From the NCBI GenBank assembly GCA_017424205.1, contig JAFPAS010000038.1:1-13227 (forward strand): a stretch of DNA of 13,227 nucleotides, written 5' to 3'. This document shows positions 6,890 through 13,227 of this stretch, in pieces (position 1 is the stretch's first letter; every line of letters begins with the position of its first letter). The notes under the pieces are model-generated. The model did not search any database, was not told where the DNA came from, and saw nothing but the letters and a program-made list of their open reading frames with translations. The DNA comes from Prevotella sp. GTDB taxonomy: Bacteria; Bacteroidota; Bacteroidia; Bacteroidales; Bacteroidaceae. A program made the translations under genes and the position numbers.

Positions 6890-8320
6890 ATGTACTACAA
6901 GATATTTAAGGAAATAAACACCATACCACGTCCGTCTCACCATGAAGAAGTGATGGCTGATTATCTATGCAAGTTTGCTGAGGCTCACAACCTTGCATGG
7001 ATGCGTGACAAAGCAAACAATGTGGTCATCAAAAAGCCTGCATCGCCAGGCTACGAGGACCATGAACCAGTTGTTATTCTAAACCACATGGATATGGTGT
7101 GTGTTTCAGATGGCACACGTCGATATGATGCTCTGCACGACAGCATCCGTCCTTTAATATATGAAGACGAAGGCGAATGCTGGATGCGTGCTGATGGCAC
7201 ATCACTTGGTGCAGATAACGGCATCGGCCTCTCTATGGCGCTTGCTATTCTTGCCGACAAAACATTGCAACATCCTCCACTTGAAGTTCTTGCCACGACA
7301 AATGAGGAGGACGGCATGACAGGTGCAGCGCAGCTGTCAGAGAGTTTCATTACTGGCCGCCGTGTCATTAATCTTGATTCAGAAGCCTACGATGAAATAA
7401 CCATTGGTGCGGCAGGAGCAACGATACAAGTGGCACGCCTTCCATACCGTAAGGTGAAGATGCCGGTAGATTATGTGGCATATACAGTCAGCGTGAGTGG
7501 CGGACATGGAGGTCACAGCGGAGTCGATATAGCGCGTGGCAGAGCCAATGCAATAAAGATATTGGCAAATCTCCTTTTAGTTGCTATCCGTCAGTGCGAT
7601 ATCAAACTTTATCTTGTTAGTTTTGAGGGAGGCACGGCTGCGGCAGCAATCCCTGGCAGCGCTGCAGCTAAGATTGTAATTCCAAAAGATAAATGTGAGG
7701 CGTTCGATACTCTTGTAACCCAATGTGATGAGGCTTTAGAGCATCAGTTTGCAGAAACGGATGCGGAAGTTCAGATAGACTGCGAACCATCGGTATGGCA
7801 TAGCACGATAGTCTGTGAGGAGTCAACCCATCTTCTTCTTGCTGCAATCAACGGCATTCCGGTTGGTCCGACAGAAATGCTTGACGACACTACGCCAATG
7901 ACAAGTAACAATATCGGTCTTGTCAGACAGAGTGCCCAGCATTTCGAGGTCAGTCTGCATACTCGCAGTTTCAAAGATGAGAACATGCACCAGCTTGCCG
8001 CTCAGTTCAGAAAAATATTTGAAGTGACAGGTGCAGATGTAGAGCTTGTAATGAAAGCGCCATCGTGGAAAGAAGATGAGGCTACTCCGATGCTAACACT
8101 TGCCAACACGGTTTTCTGCGATGTGTTAGGCTTTGAGCCGAAGAAGGTCTCTATGCATTTTGTGTTAGAGGCAGGTTGTCTTGTTGAGAAATTCCCAGGA
8201 ATGCACATGGTGAGCATAGGTCCACGCATCGTTGAACCCCATAGTGCCAATGAACGAGTACAATTATCGACAGTAGACGATATCTGGAAGGTTACTGTTG
8301 AGATGCTGAGACGAATGTAA
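6890..8320 (+). CDS. pepD: Xaa-His dipeptidase (aminoacyl-histidine dipeptidase) PepD
   Basis: The 476-residue product is an M20-family metallopeptidase that cleaves dipeptides such as carnosine-like Xaa-His in the cytoplasm. Metal-site motifs are LNHMDMV (H66, D68), TSLGADNGIG (D109), TTNEEDGMTGA (E139-E140), INLDSE (D163) and IVEPHSANER near the C-terminus (H451). SVSGGHGGHSGVDI (201-214) starts the lid/dimerisation domain. Length is typical for PepD. The 184 nt before it contain no TTTG at all on the plus strand, so I see no standard promoter; it may have a weak or atypical one. I use ATG 6890, which gives the family start YYKIFKEINTIPRPSHHE. Confidence 0.93.
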   Translation: MYYKIFKEINTIPRPSHHEEVMADYLCKFAEAHNLAWMRDKANNVVIKKPASPGYEDHEPVVILNHMDMVCVSDGTRRYDALHDSIRPLIYEDEGECWMRADGTSLGADNGIGLSMALAILADKTLQHPPLEVLATTNEEDGMTGAAQLSESFITGRRVINLDSEAYDEITIGAAGATIQVARLPYRKVKMPVDYVAYTVSVSGGHGGHSGVDIARGRANAIKILANLLLVAIRQCDIKLYLVSFEGGTAAAAIPGSAAAKIVIPKDKCEAFDTLVTQCDEALEHQFAETDAEVQIDCEPSVWHSTIVCEESTHLLLAAINGIPVGPTEMLDDTTPMTSNNIGLVRQSAQHFEVSLHTRSFKDENMHQLAAQFRKIFEVTGADVELVMKAPSWKEDEATPMLTLANTVFCDVLGFEPKKVSMHFVLEAGCLVEKFPGMHMVSIGPRIVEPHSANERVQLSTVDDIWKVTVEMLRRM

Positions 8321-8355
8321 CAAACGAATATATAGCAGAGACCCACCTTCCTTGT

Positions 8356-8383
8356 CTGTATACTACGTTAGTGATTTATACAG
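8356..8383 (+). repeat. Weak hairpin after pepD
   Basis: CTGTATA (8356-8362) and TATACAG (8377-8383) are perfect inverted repeats around a 14-nt loop, 35 nt after the pepD stop, with weak outer pairs. No U-tract follows. It could aid termination or stabilise the 3' end, but may be chance. Confidence 0.25.
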
Positions 8384-8408
8384 GTAGAAGCTACTCACGC
8401 AAATCGTG

Positions 8409-8438
8409 TTGATGCTTAGTGTGCATTATCTGACTTTG
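8409..8438 (+). promoter_or_regulatory. Possible promoter of the GT4 gene
   Basis: TTG at 8409-8411 and TGACTTTG at 8431-8438, 19 nt apart, resemble the Bacteroidetes consensus with one mismatch in the -7 element. The start would leave a leader of only about 10 nt before the ATG at 8456. Confidence 0.35.
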
Positions 8439-8455
8439 TTTTATGATTATATGCT

Positions 8456-9655
8456 ATGAATGTTCTGATATTAAGTACATATGAGAAAGCAGGAGGCGCG
8501 GCTATTGCAGCATCCCGATTATGTCGTGCGTTGCAGAAGAATGGCGTCAACGCTTCTATGCTTACGTCTGGAAAAGGCTGCATCAAAGGATACACATGGC
8601 AGTTTCTGTGGGAACGTCTTGTGATTCTGATTCGCAACAGATTCTCTTCATTAAACCTTTGGGCTGTAGATATAGCAAATGCAGGCGAGGATATTACAGC
8701 CACAGAAGCCTTCCGCAGAGCAGACGTCATACATCTCCACTGGATTAATCAGGGATTTCTGTCGATACAAACGATTGAGAAGATTGTGTCAAGTGGCAAG
8801 ACTATAGTCTGGACAATGCATGATGCATGGAATAGTACAGGCATCTGCCATCTCACTTTGGGCTGTGATAATTATCGCCAGGAATGTGGTTGTTGCAAGT
8901 ATCTTGCTGTGCGTAGCGATAATGACCTCTCTCATAAGATATGGAAAAAGAAACGCTCGCTCTACTCAAAGAACAACATACGCTTCGTGTCATGCAGTGA
9001 GTGGCTTAGAAACGAAGTGCTCGGCAGCAAACTGATGGCACAGCAGCAAGTTGTCACAATTCCTAATCCGATAGATACGTCTTGCTATTATCCTTGCGGA
9101 AAGACAGCCTCACGTCAGGCGCTTGGGCTTCCTCATGATAAGAAACTCTTGCTTTTCGTGGCGCAGGGCGTAAATAATCCGAACAAAGGGATGCAGTATC
9201 TGATAGATGCTATGCAGGCCATAGAAGACAAGAATATAGCCCTTGTCATGCTTGGAGGCAGAGCTTCGCAAATCATTGATGCGCTTGATGGCATCCCAAT
9301 CTATGCCTTGGGTTATGTTAGTGATACCGAAACGATACGTCAGGCATACAGCGCATCCGATGCATTCGTCCTTCCTTCTCTTTCTGAAAATTTGCCTAAC
9401 ACTATAATGGAAGCTATGGCGTGTGGTACGCCATGTGTCGGATTCAATGTCGGCGGCATCCCAGAAATGATATCCCACAGGCAGACAGGCTATGTGGCAG
9501 AATATCGTAATGCAGATGATTTAGCGGCAGGCATTCGCTATGTGCTTGATGAAGCCAATACAGAACGACTAAGTCAGGAATCTCTGCGTAAAGTTTGCGA
9601 GCACTACAGCGATGATGTTGTAGCATCGAAATACATGGAACTATACAGCGGATAA
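8456..9655 (+). CDS. GT4 family glycosyltransferase
   Basis: The 399-residue protein has the GT-B layout of retaining GT4 enzymes, which transfer a sugar from a nucleotide sugar. The N-terminal acceptor half opens with LILSTYEKAGGAAIAASRL (4-22) and contains HLHW (93-96) and MHDAW (121-125). The donor half holds the EX7E motif (E311, E319) in SENLPNTIMEAMACGTPCVG and the NVGGIPEMI stretch (331-339). A cysteine cluster (C131, C137, C144, C146, C147) follows MHDAW. Similar clusters occur in colanic-acid WcaC-like enzymes and may bind metal. There is no signal peptide or membrane segment, so it likely works at the inner face of the membrane on a lipid-linked glycan. Acceptor and sugar are unknown. 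A non-coding gap follows, so it is probably monocistronic. Confidence 0.9.
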   Translation: MNVLILSTYEKAGGAAIAASRLCRALQKNGVNASMLTSGKGCIKGYTWQFLWERLVILIRNRFSSLNLWAVDIANAGEDITATEAFRRADVIHLHWINQGFLSIQTIEKIVSSGKTIVWTMHDAWNSTGICHLTLGCDNYRQECGCCKYLAVRSDNDLSHKIWKKKRSLYSKNNIRFVSCSEWLRNEVLGSKLMAQQQVVTIPNPIDTSCYYPCGKTASRQALGLPHDKKLLLFVAQGVNNPNKGMQYLIDAMQAIEDKNIALVMLGGRASQIIDALDGIPIYALGYVSDTETIRQAYSASDAFVLPSLSENLPNTIMEAMACGTPCVGFNVGGIPEMISHRQTGYVAEYRNADDLAAGIRYVLDEANTERLSQESLRKVCEHYSDDVVASKYMELYSG

Positions 9656-10046
9656 ACCAAAAACATTCCGTATCAGTATATAACCGAAAATGCCAGCAGT
9701 CTTTACTTTGTGTATCAAGATGTCAAAGAACGCAGTATTCGCAACACATCAGACATCCCGTTATGCTGTGATTTCCCTGTAAAGAAATGGCAAACCGAAG
9801 GCATTAAAACTTTGTTTTATTTCTGAAGAGCAGCATTTCTTTCTGCAAAATTACAAAATCAGGAAGGCAGAAGCAAGTTTTATATGGATAGACTTGTGGA
9901 TAGATATAAGAGAAAAGATATAGACGGCAGTCTTTAAGGAATAGATTATAATGCTCAGCGACAAATTTCAATGATAGTTTGCGTTAATGCATCAATAGCT
10001 GATTCATTCATATATAATATAATTTGACACGACAAAATAGCAGACA
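9656..10046. other. 391-bp gap with no convincing gene
   Basis: Neither strand has a protein gene I can support. The minus strand has a promoter-like pair (TAATTTTG at 9853-9846 with CTTG 20 nt upstream) and, downstream of it, GTTCTTTGACATCTTG (9731-9716), which recalls the boxA-like sequence I remember from Bacteroidetes rRNA operons. Small ORFs here (a 20-residue plus-strand one at 9720-9782 and a 29-residue minus-strand one) have no family features. The last 50 bp are very AT-rich (TATATAATATAATTTG near 10011-10025) and may promote the membrane-protein genes, although the TAnnTTTG spacing is one base short. Confidence 0.4.
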
Positions 10047-11504
10047 ATGAAGAAGGTTTTAAATATATTGAAGATATATCGTGAGGAGCGATGGATAGCA
10101 TTAGCAGCAACCATCATATTTGCTCTGCTCAACTCCCTGACCGTGATACGCTATTATGGCACATTCAGCCAGCTGACAGACAATTATCATAAGCTGTTTG
10201 TGCAGACATTCCGTGTGTCAGGTTTCGACCCGCTAACGTATGAAGTCCTTTCAAACTGGTGCACGGCATACAATGTCTATAGGCATCCGCTTCTTGCGTT
10301 CTTCATGTGGCCGCTCAACCAGATAAATCAAGGACTGATGCTTCTGACAGGCACAAACTTTGCCACTATTGTTGCAGCCATATTCCTTGTGGCATGTTCG
10401 GTTTACTCATGCCTTTTCCTGTTCCGCATCTTCACCCGAGTGGTCGAGATTCGGAAGGTGTCAGCTTATATACTCTGTTTCTTCTATTTCGGTTTTGCCT
10501 ATATTATGCTTTCGAGCATGGTGCCCGACCATTTCATAATGTCAATGACGGCATTGCTGCTCACACTCTATATAGCGGGCATGAAACTGAAGCGTGGCTC
10601 TGCGCTAAATGCTTGGCAGACCATCCTGCTATTCTTCTTTACTGCAGGCATATCGCTAAATAACGGTCTGAAGGTTTTTCTCGCAGCCCTTGTAACCCGC
10701 CGCAAGAAATTCTTCCGTCCAGGCTTTCTGCTGCTGGCGGTAGCACTGCCCTCGCTGCTCATGTGGGGTTTTGCCCGTTGGGAATACCGCACGTATGTAT
10801 GGCCGAAGGAAATGGCACGCCATGAGATAAAGATGCGTAAGGACCGTGAGCACACAGCCCAGATACGCCGTCAGGTGCGCGATTCCATAGGAGCAAAGGA
10901 TAGCGCAGCTGTTGAGAAGATGGTCAGAAAGATTAAGCAGCAGAAAGCTGTAGAGACATATCGCGCCAATCGCAAGAAGATCTGGAATCGAAATACAGGC
11001 AAGCCATTTGCCAAAGGCGAGTTTATGCGATGGACAGATAAGACGACAGCGCGCATTCCGGTATGCGTAGAGAATCTTTTTGGTGAAGCCATTCAGCTGC
11101 ATGAGCAGAATCTCTTAGGTGACGTTTTGCGTAATCGTCCTGTCATAGTCAGATATAGCTATGCTGCAAATTACATTGTAGAGGCAGCCATAGTGCTCCT
11201 GTTTGTTCTCGGCGTGTGGTTTGGCAGGAAGAGCCGTTTCCTTTGGACGGCATTATCGTTTATGCTTATGGATGTCGCATTGCATGTCGGTTTAGGCTTC
11301 GGCATCAACGAGATCTATATCATGTCAGCACATTATATGTTTGTGCTGCCTATCGCTACCGCCTTCCTTGTCAAGGCATCAGAGTCTGCAAGCGGCAGCC
11401 GCCGGTGGGCATCCTCTGCCGTTACGGTTCTTATCCTGCTTCTTGCCCTATGGTGCTGGATATGGAATGTTCGCCTGATACTGCAGTATTTCTCATTCGT
11501 ATAG
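10047..11504 (+). CDS. Multi-pass membrane protein of unknown function, paralogue 1
   Basis: The 485-residue protein has about 9-11 hydrophobic segments (roughly 16-36, 82-100, 104-127, 138-158, 164-178, 190-212, 225-243, 375-393, 398-415, 423-442, 455-477). A long basic soluble region lies at about 250-370. It is clearly a paralogue of the next gene, sharing SGFD..TY (58-64), RHPLLA (79-84), VPDH (159-162), ENLFGE (342-347), RPVIVRY (364-370), GVWFGR (389-394), LHVGL (412-416) and AH..FV.PIATA (428-439). I think it belongs to a Bacteroidales-restricted family of unknown function (possibly the one called DUF6080; recalled, not checked). The early D-x-x-TY then W then RHPLL pattern, after the first membrane segment, loosely recalls GT-C glycosyltransferases or flippase-like transporters. 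No catalytic role is shown. ATG 10047 gives a normal inside-positive N-terminus. Confidence 0.8.
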   Translation: MKKVLNILKIYREERWIALAATIIFALLNSLTVIRYYGTFSQLTDNYHKLFVQTFRVSGFDPLTYEVLSNWCTAYNVYRHPLLAFFMWPLNQINQGLMLLTGTNFATIVAAIFLVACSVYSCLFLFRIFTRVVEIRKVSAYILCFFYFGFAYIMLSSMVPDHFIMSMTALLLTLYIAGMKLKRGSALNAWQTILLFFFTAGISLNNGLKVFLAALVTRRKKFFRPGFLLLAVALPSLLMWGFARWEYRTYVWPKEMARHEIKMRKDREHTAQIRRQVRDSIGAKDSAAVEKMVRKIKQQKAVETYRANRKKIWNRNTGKPFAKGEFMRWTDKTTARIPVCVENLFGEAIQLHEQNLLGDVLRNRPVIVRYSYAANYIVEAAIVLLFVLGVWFGRKSRFLWTALSFMLMDVALHVGLGFGINEIYIMSAHYMFVLPIATAFLVKASESASGSRRWASSAVTVLILLLALWCWIWNVRLILQYFSFV

Positions 11505-11558
11505 GATGACGCATAAAATAGCAAGTAGCCAATCACCACCCAATTCATCCCTTCAGAT

Positions 11559-12902
11559 ATGAAATTCTTCAGCCGACATAAAGAGAGTCTTATAGCATTA
11601 ATGCTGGGAGCAATAGTTATTATTGCGCTCAATGTTCTTATGCTTCAGTATCATTATGACTCCTGGACCAATCCTAAGGTAGGTTTCTGGTCAGCGTTCT
11701 GGAATAGATTTGAGATTTCAGGCTTTGATTCATACACATATATTGTTATATCTAAGTGGCGTCCGCTATACGCATTGTCACGTCATCCGCTGCTGGCGGT
11801 TATGCTATGGCCTCTGTCGCAGCTCAACGCATGGCTCATGGAGGCTACGCATATAAACTGCTCCATATTCATTGTTGCAGCAGTGTGGGGAGCCGCCAGC
11901 CTATGCTCATGGATGCTGATGTATAAGCTGATGCGTAACTTTATGGCTCTTGGCAGTGGTATCAGTCTTCTGCTTACAGCCTATTTCTATTCTTTCTCAC
12001 ATGTGATGCTCACGATATTTGTGCCAGACCATATGACCCTGTCTCTTACGCTCATAATGACAGCCATCTATCTGGCAGCAAAAGCCATACACGCAGGCAA
12101 GCCAATACCGTTGTGGCAGTCGCTTCTGCTGACGTTCGTTGCTACAGGCGTGACGACAACAAATATTGTGAAGGTAGCCATTGCTGAATTTTTCACGATG
12201 TTCAGGCGTAAGAATCTGCTGGCAATAGCCACACGCTTCATGGCATATCTTATACCTCTGGCAATAATTGGCGCAGCCTATTACTATCAGATCCGCACCA
12301 CCCAGATAGAAGAGAAGCGTTATTCAGAAAATATCATACGCAAGCGTTCTATGAAAGATAGTGTCTTTGCAGAACAGATACGCCGTTCAAAGGCGAGTCA
12401 TGCAGAGGTGCGCTCCCGTCAGTTGATAGACATGTCGATTGTGACGAACACCGAGTATCATATTGACCGCCTGCCGTCGCTCGTAGAGAACGTTTTCGGC
12501 GAAGGATTCATACTGCATAAAGAGTATGCCTTGAAAGATGCCAACAGAAAACGCCCAGTGCTTGTCCGCTACGACAGCTGGCACTATTATGCTTTTGAGG
12601 CAGTCGTTGTTGCGCTGTTCCTTGCAGGCGTATGGTTCGGTCGCCGCGAGCGACTGATGTGGATAGCTGGGTCGATGTTCCTGTTTGACATGCTCCTTCA
12701 TGTTGGGTTGAATTTCGCTTCAGCCGATGTTTATATAATGACCGCCCATTGGGCTTTTGTTGTGCCTATAGCTACGGCATATCTTCTGAAGGCAGCATCG
12801 CGCCATAGTGGCATGCAGACAATTCTTGTCGGACTGATAGTATTCCTTACAGCGTTTATGTGGATGCATAACGTGCAGATTATAGCACAGCATATTCTAT
12901 AA
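11559..12902 (+). CDS. Multi-pass membrane protein of unknown function, paralogue 2
   Basis: The 447-residue protein is a tandem paralogue of the gene 54 nt upstream and is probably co-transcribed with it. Shared blocks in the same order are SGFD.YTY (54-61), RHPLLA (75-80), WPL.QLN (84-90), VPDH (155-158), ENVFGEGFILH (310-320), RPVLVRY (332-338), GVWFGR (357-362), LHVGL.F (380-386), IMTAHW (393-399) and PIATAYLLKA (403-412). The hydrophobic segments match in position. The basic soluble loop (about 245-340) is some 25-30 residues shorter than in the first copy, so most of the divergence lies there. Invariant D, H and W/Y residues in loops between membrane segments suggest an enzyme rather than a simple channel. 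The function is unknown to me. Confidence 0.8.
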   Translation: MKFFSRHKESLIALMLGAIVIIALNVLMLQYHYDSWTNPKVGFWSAFWNRFEISGFDSYTYIVISKWRPLYALSRHPLLAVMLWPLSQLNAWLMEATHINCSIFIVAAVWGAASLCSWMLMYKLMRNFMALGSGISLLLTAYFYSFSHVMLTIFVPDHMTLSLTLIMTAIYLAAKAIHAGKPIPLWQSLLLTFVATGVTTTNIVKVAIAEFFTMFRRKNLLAIATRFMAYLIPLAIIGAAYYYQIRTTQIEEKRYSENIIRKRSMKDSVFAEQIRRSKASHAEVRSRQLIDMSIVTNTEYHIDRLPSLVENVFGEGFILHKEYALKDANRKRPVLVRYDSWHYYAFEAVVVALFLAGVWFGRRERLMWIAGSMFLFDMLLHVGLNFASADVYIMTAHWAFVVPIATAYLLKAASRHSGMQTILVGLIVFLTAFMWMHNVQIIAQHIL

Positions 12903-12973
12903 TCAGGAAAGAGCAGGCTGGGGCAAGGCATGACGTATCGCGCTGTCGTGCGCTGCAGATGCTGCGGCTGCCA

Positions 12974-13005
12974 ATCCTTAATCCCTAATTCCTTAATCCT
13001 TAATC
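12974..13005 (+). repeat. Short tandem heptamer repeat
   Basis: ATCCTTA (12974-12980), ATCCCTA (12981-12987), ATTCCTTA (12988-12995), ATCCTTA (12996-13002) and a partial ATC form about four imperfect copies ending 5 nt before the next start codon. The array could vary in length by slippage, which would change the spacing upstream of the ATG at 13011. Confidence 0.6.
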
Positions 13006-13010
13006 ATAAC

Positions 13011-13227
13011 ATGGTACTGAACTATATATTTGTTGCATTTTTCCTCGTAGCGTTTGCAATAGCGCTGATAAAACTTGTGTTTTTTGGCGATGTCGATGTC
13101 TTCCCAGCTATTATGGATTCGACCTTCGTTTCAGCCAAAACTGCATTCGAGATATCTTTAGGTCTGACGGGCGTGCTGTCACTCTGGCTTGGCATCATGA
13201 AAGTAGGTGAGAAAGGCGGCGTGGTGA
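13011..13227 (+). CDS. Nucleoside-recognition / SpmA-like membrane protein, partial at the window edge
   Basis: Seventy-two codons are visible and the frame is open at the right edge. The product starts MVLNYIFVAFFLVAFAIALI, a first membrane segment, and continues with FFGDVDVFPAIMDSTF and AKTAFEISLGLTGVLSLWLGIMKVGEKGG. This matches the start of Bacteroidetes proteins annotated as spore maturation protein A/B fusions with nucleoside-recognition (Gate) domains. Despite that name, these occur in non-sporulating bacteria and are thought to be inner-membrane transport-like proteins. ATG 13011 is preceded by the heptamer repeats and no clear ribosome site. The gene is 108 nt after the second membrane paralogue on the same strand. 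I see no promoter in the gap. Confidence 0.8.
   Translation, partial: MVLNYIFVAFFLVAFAIALIKLVFFGDVDVFPAIMDSTFVSAKTAFEISLGLTGVLSLWLGIMKVGEKGGVV

Noticed and set aside
10656..11102. A 148-codon minus-strand frame
   Set aside because: It is a shadow of the first membrane paralogue, which has clear homology to the next gene in the plus-strand frame.
1..13227. CRISPR arrays, tRNA or rRNA genes, insertion sequences and phage or defence genes
   Set aside because: I saw no regularly spaced repeats, no cloverleaf-like or conserved rRNA segments, no transposase or integrase motifs, and no recognisable defence-system gene.

Overview
The window looks like chromosomal DNA of a Bacteroidales bacterium, most likely Prevotella or a close relative. 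The evidence is promoters of the Bacteroidetes type (TTTG, about 19-20 bp, TAnnTTTG) upstream of a short transcript, of queH and of argS; an almost complete absence of strong Shine-Dalgarno sequences; and gene types common in that order (QueH, RNase H with a viroplasmin domain, Xaa-His dipeptidase PepD, a nucleoside-recognition/SpmA-like membrane protein). All convincing genes lie on the plus strand. I see no rRNA, tRNA, CRISPR array, transposase or phage gene.

Layout. Bases 1-540 hold no protein gene of normal size. They carry a good promoter (258-289) and a GC-rich hairpin (422-457) that together outline a transcript of about 170 nt, perhaps a small RNA, containing a 13-codon mini-ORF. Next comes queH (734-1369), whose leader has two perfect palindromes sharing the core TGCAATTGCA. 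A 19-bp perfect inverted repeat separates it from an exported thioredoxin-like protein fused to an alpha/beta hydrolase (1456-2844). argS (3038-4846) has its own promoter and ends at a strong hairpin. A viroplasmin/RNase H protein (4929-5588) and a DegT-family sugar aminotransferase (5617-6705) follow closely enough to be co-transcribed. pepD (6890-8320) and a GT4 glycosyltransferase (8456-9655) come next. After a 391-bp gap with no convincing gene there are two paralogous multi-pass membrane proteins (10047-11504 and 11559-12902). The window ends inside an SpmA-like membrane protein that starts at 13011.

How the genes fit together. Most are housekeeping: tRNA modification (queH), tRNA charging (argS), RNA-DNA hybrid removal (RNase H) and peptide turnover (pepD). 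The aminotransferase, the GT4 enzyme and possibly the two membrane proteins, which have a motif layout loosely like GT-C glycosyltransferases, suggest scattered surface-glycan functions rather than one compact polysaccharide cluster. I do not see a convincing new multi-gene system. The least ordinary items are the thioredoxin-hydrolase fusion, the tandem membrane paralogues, the twin palindromes before queH, the two-way hairpin before the fusion gene and the short transcript near the left edge.
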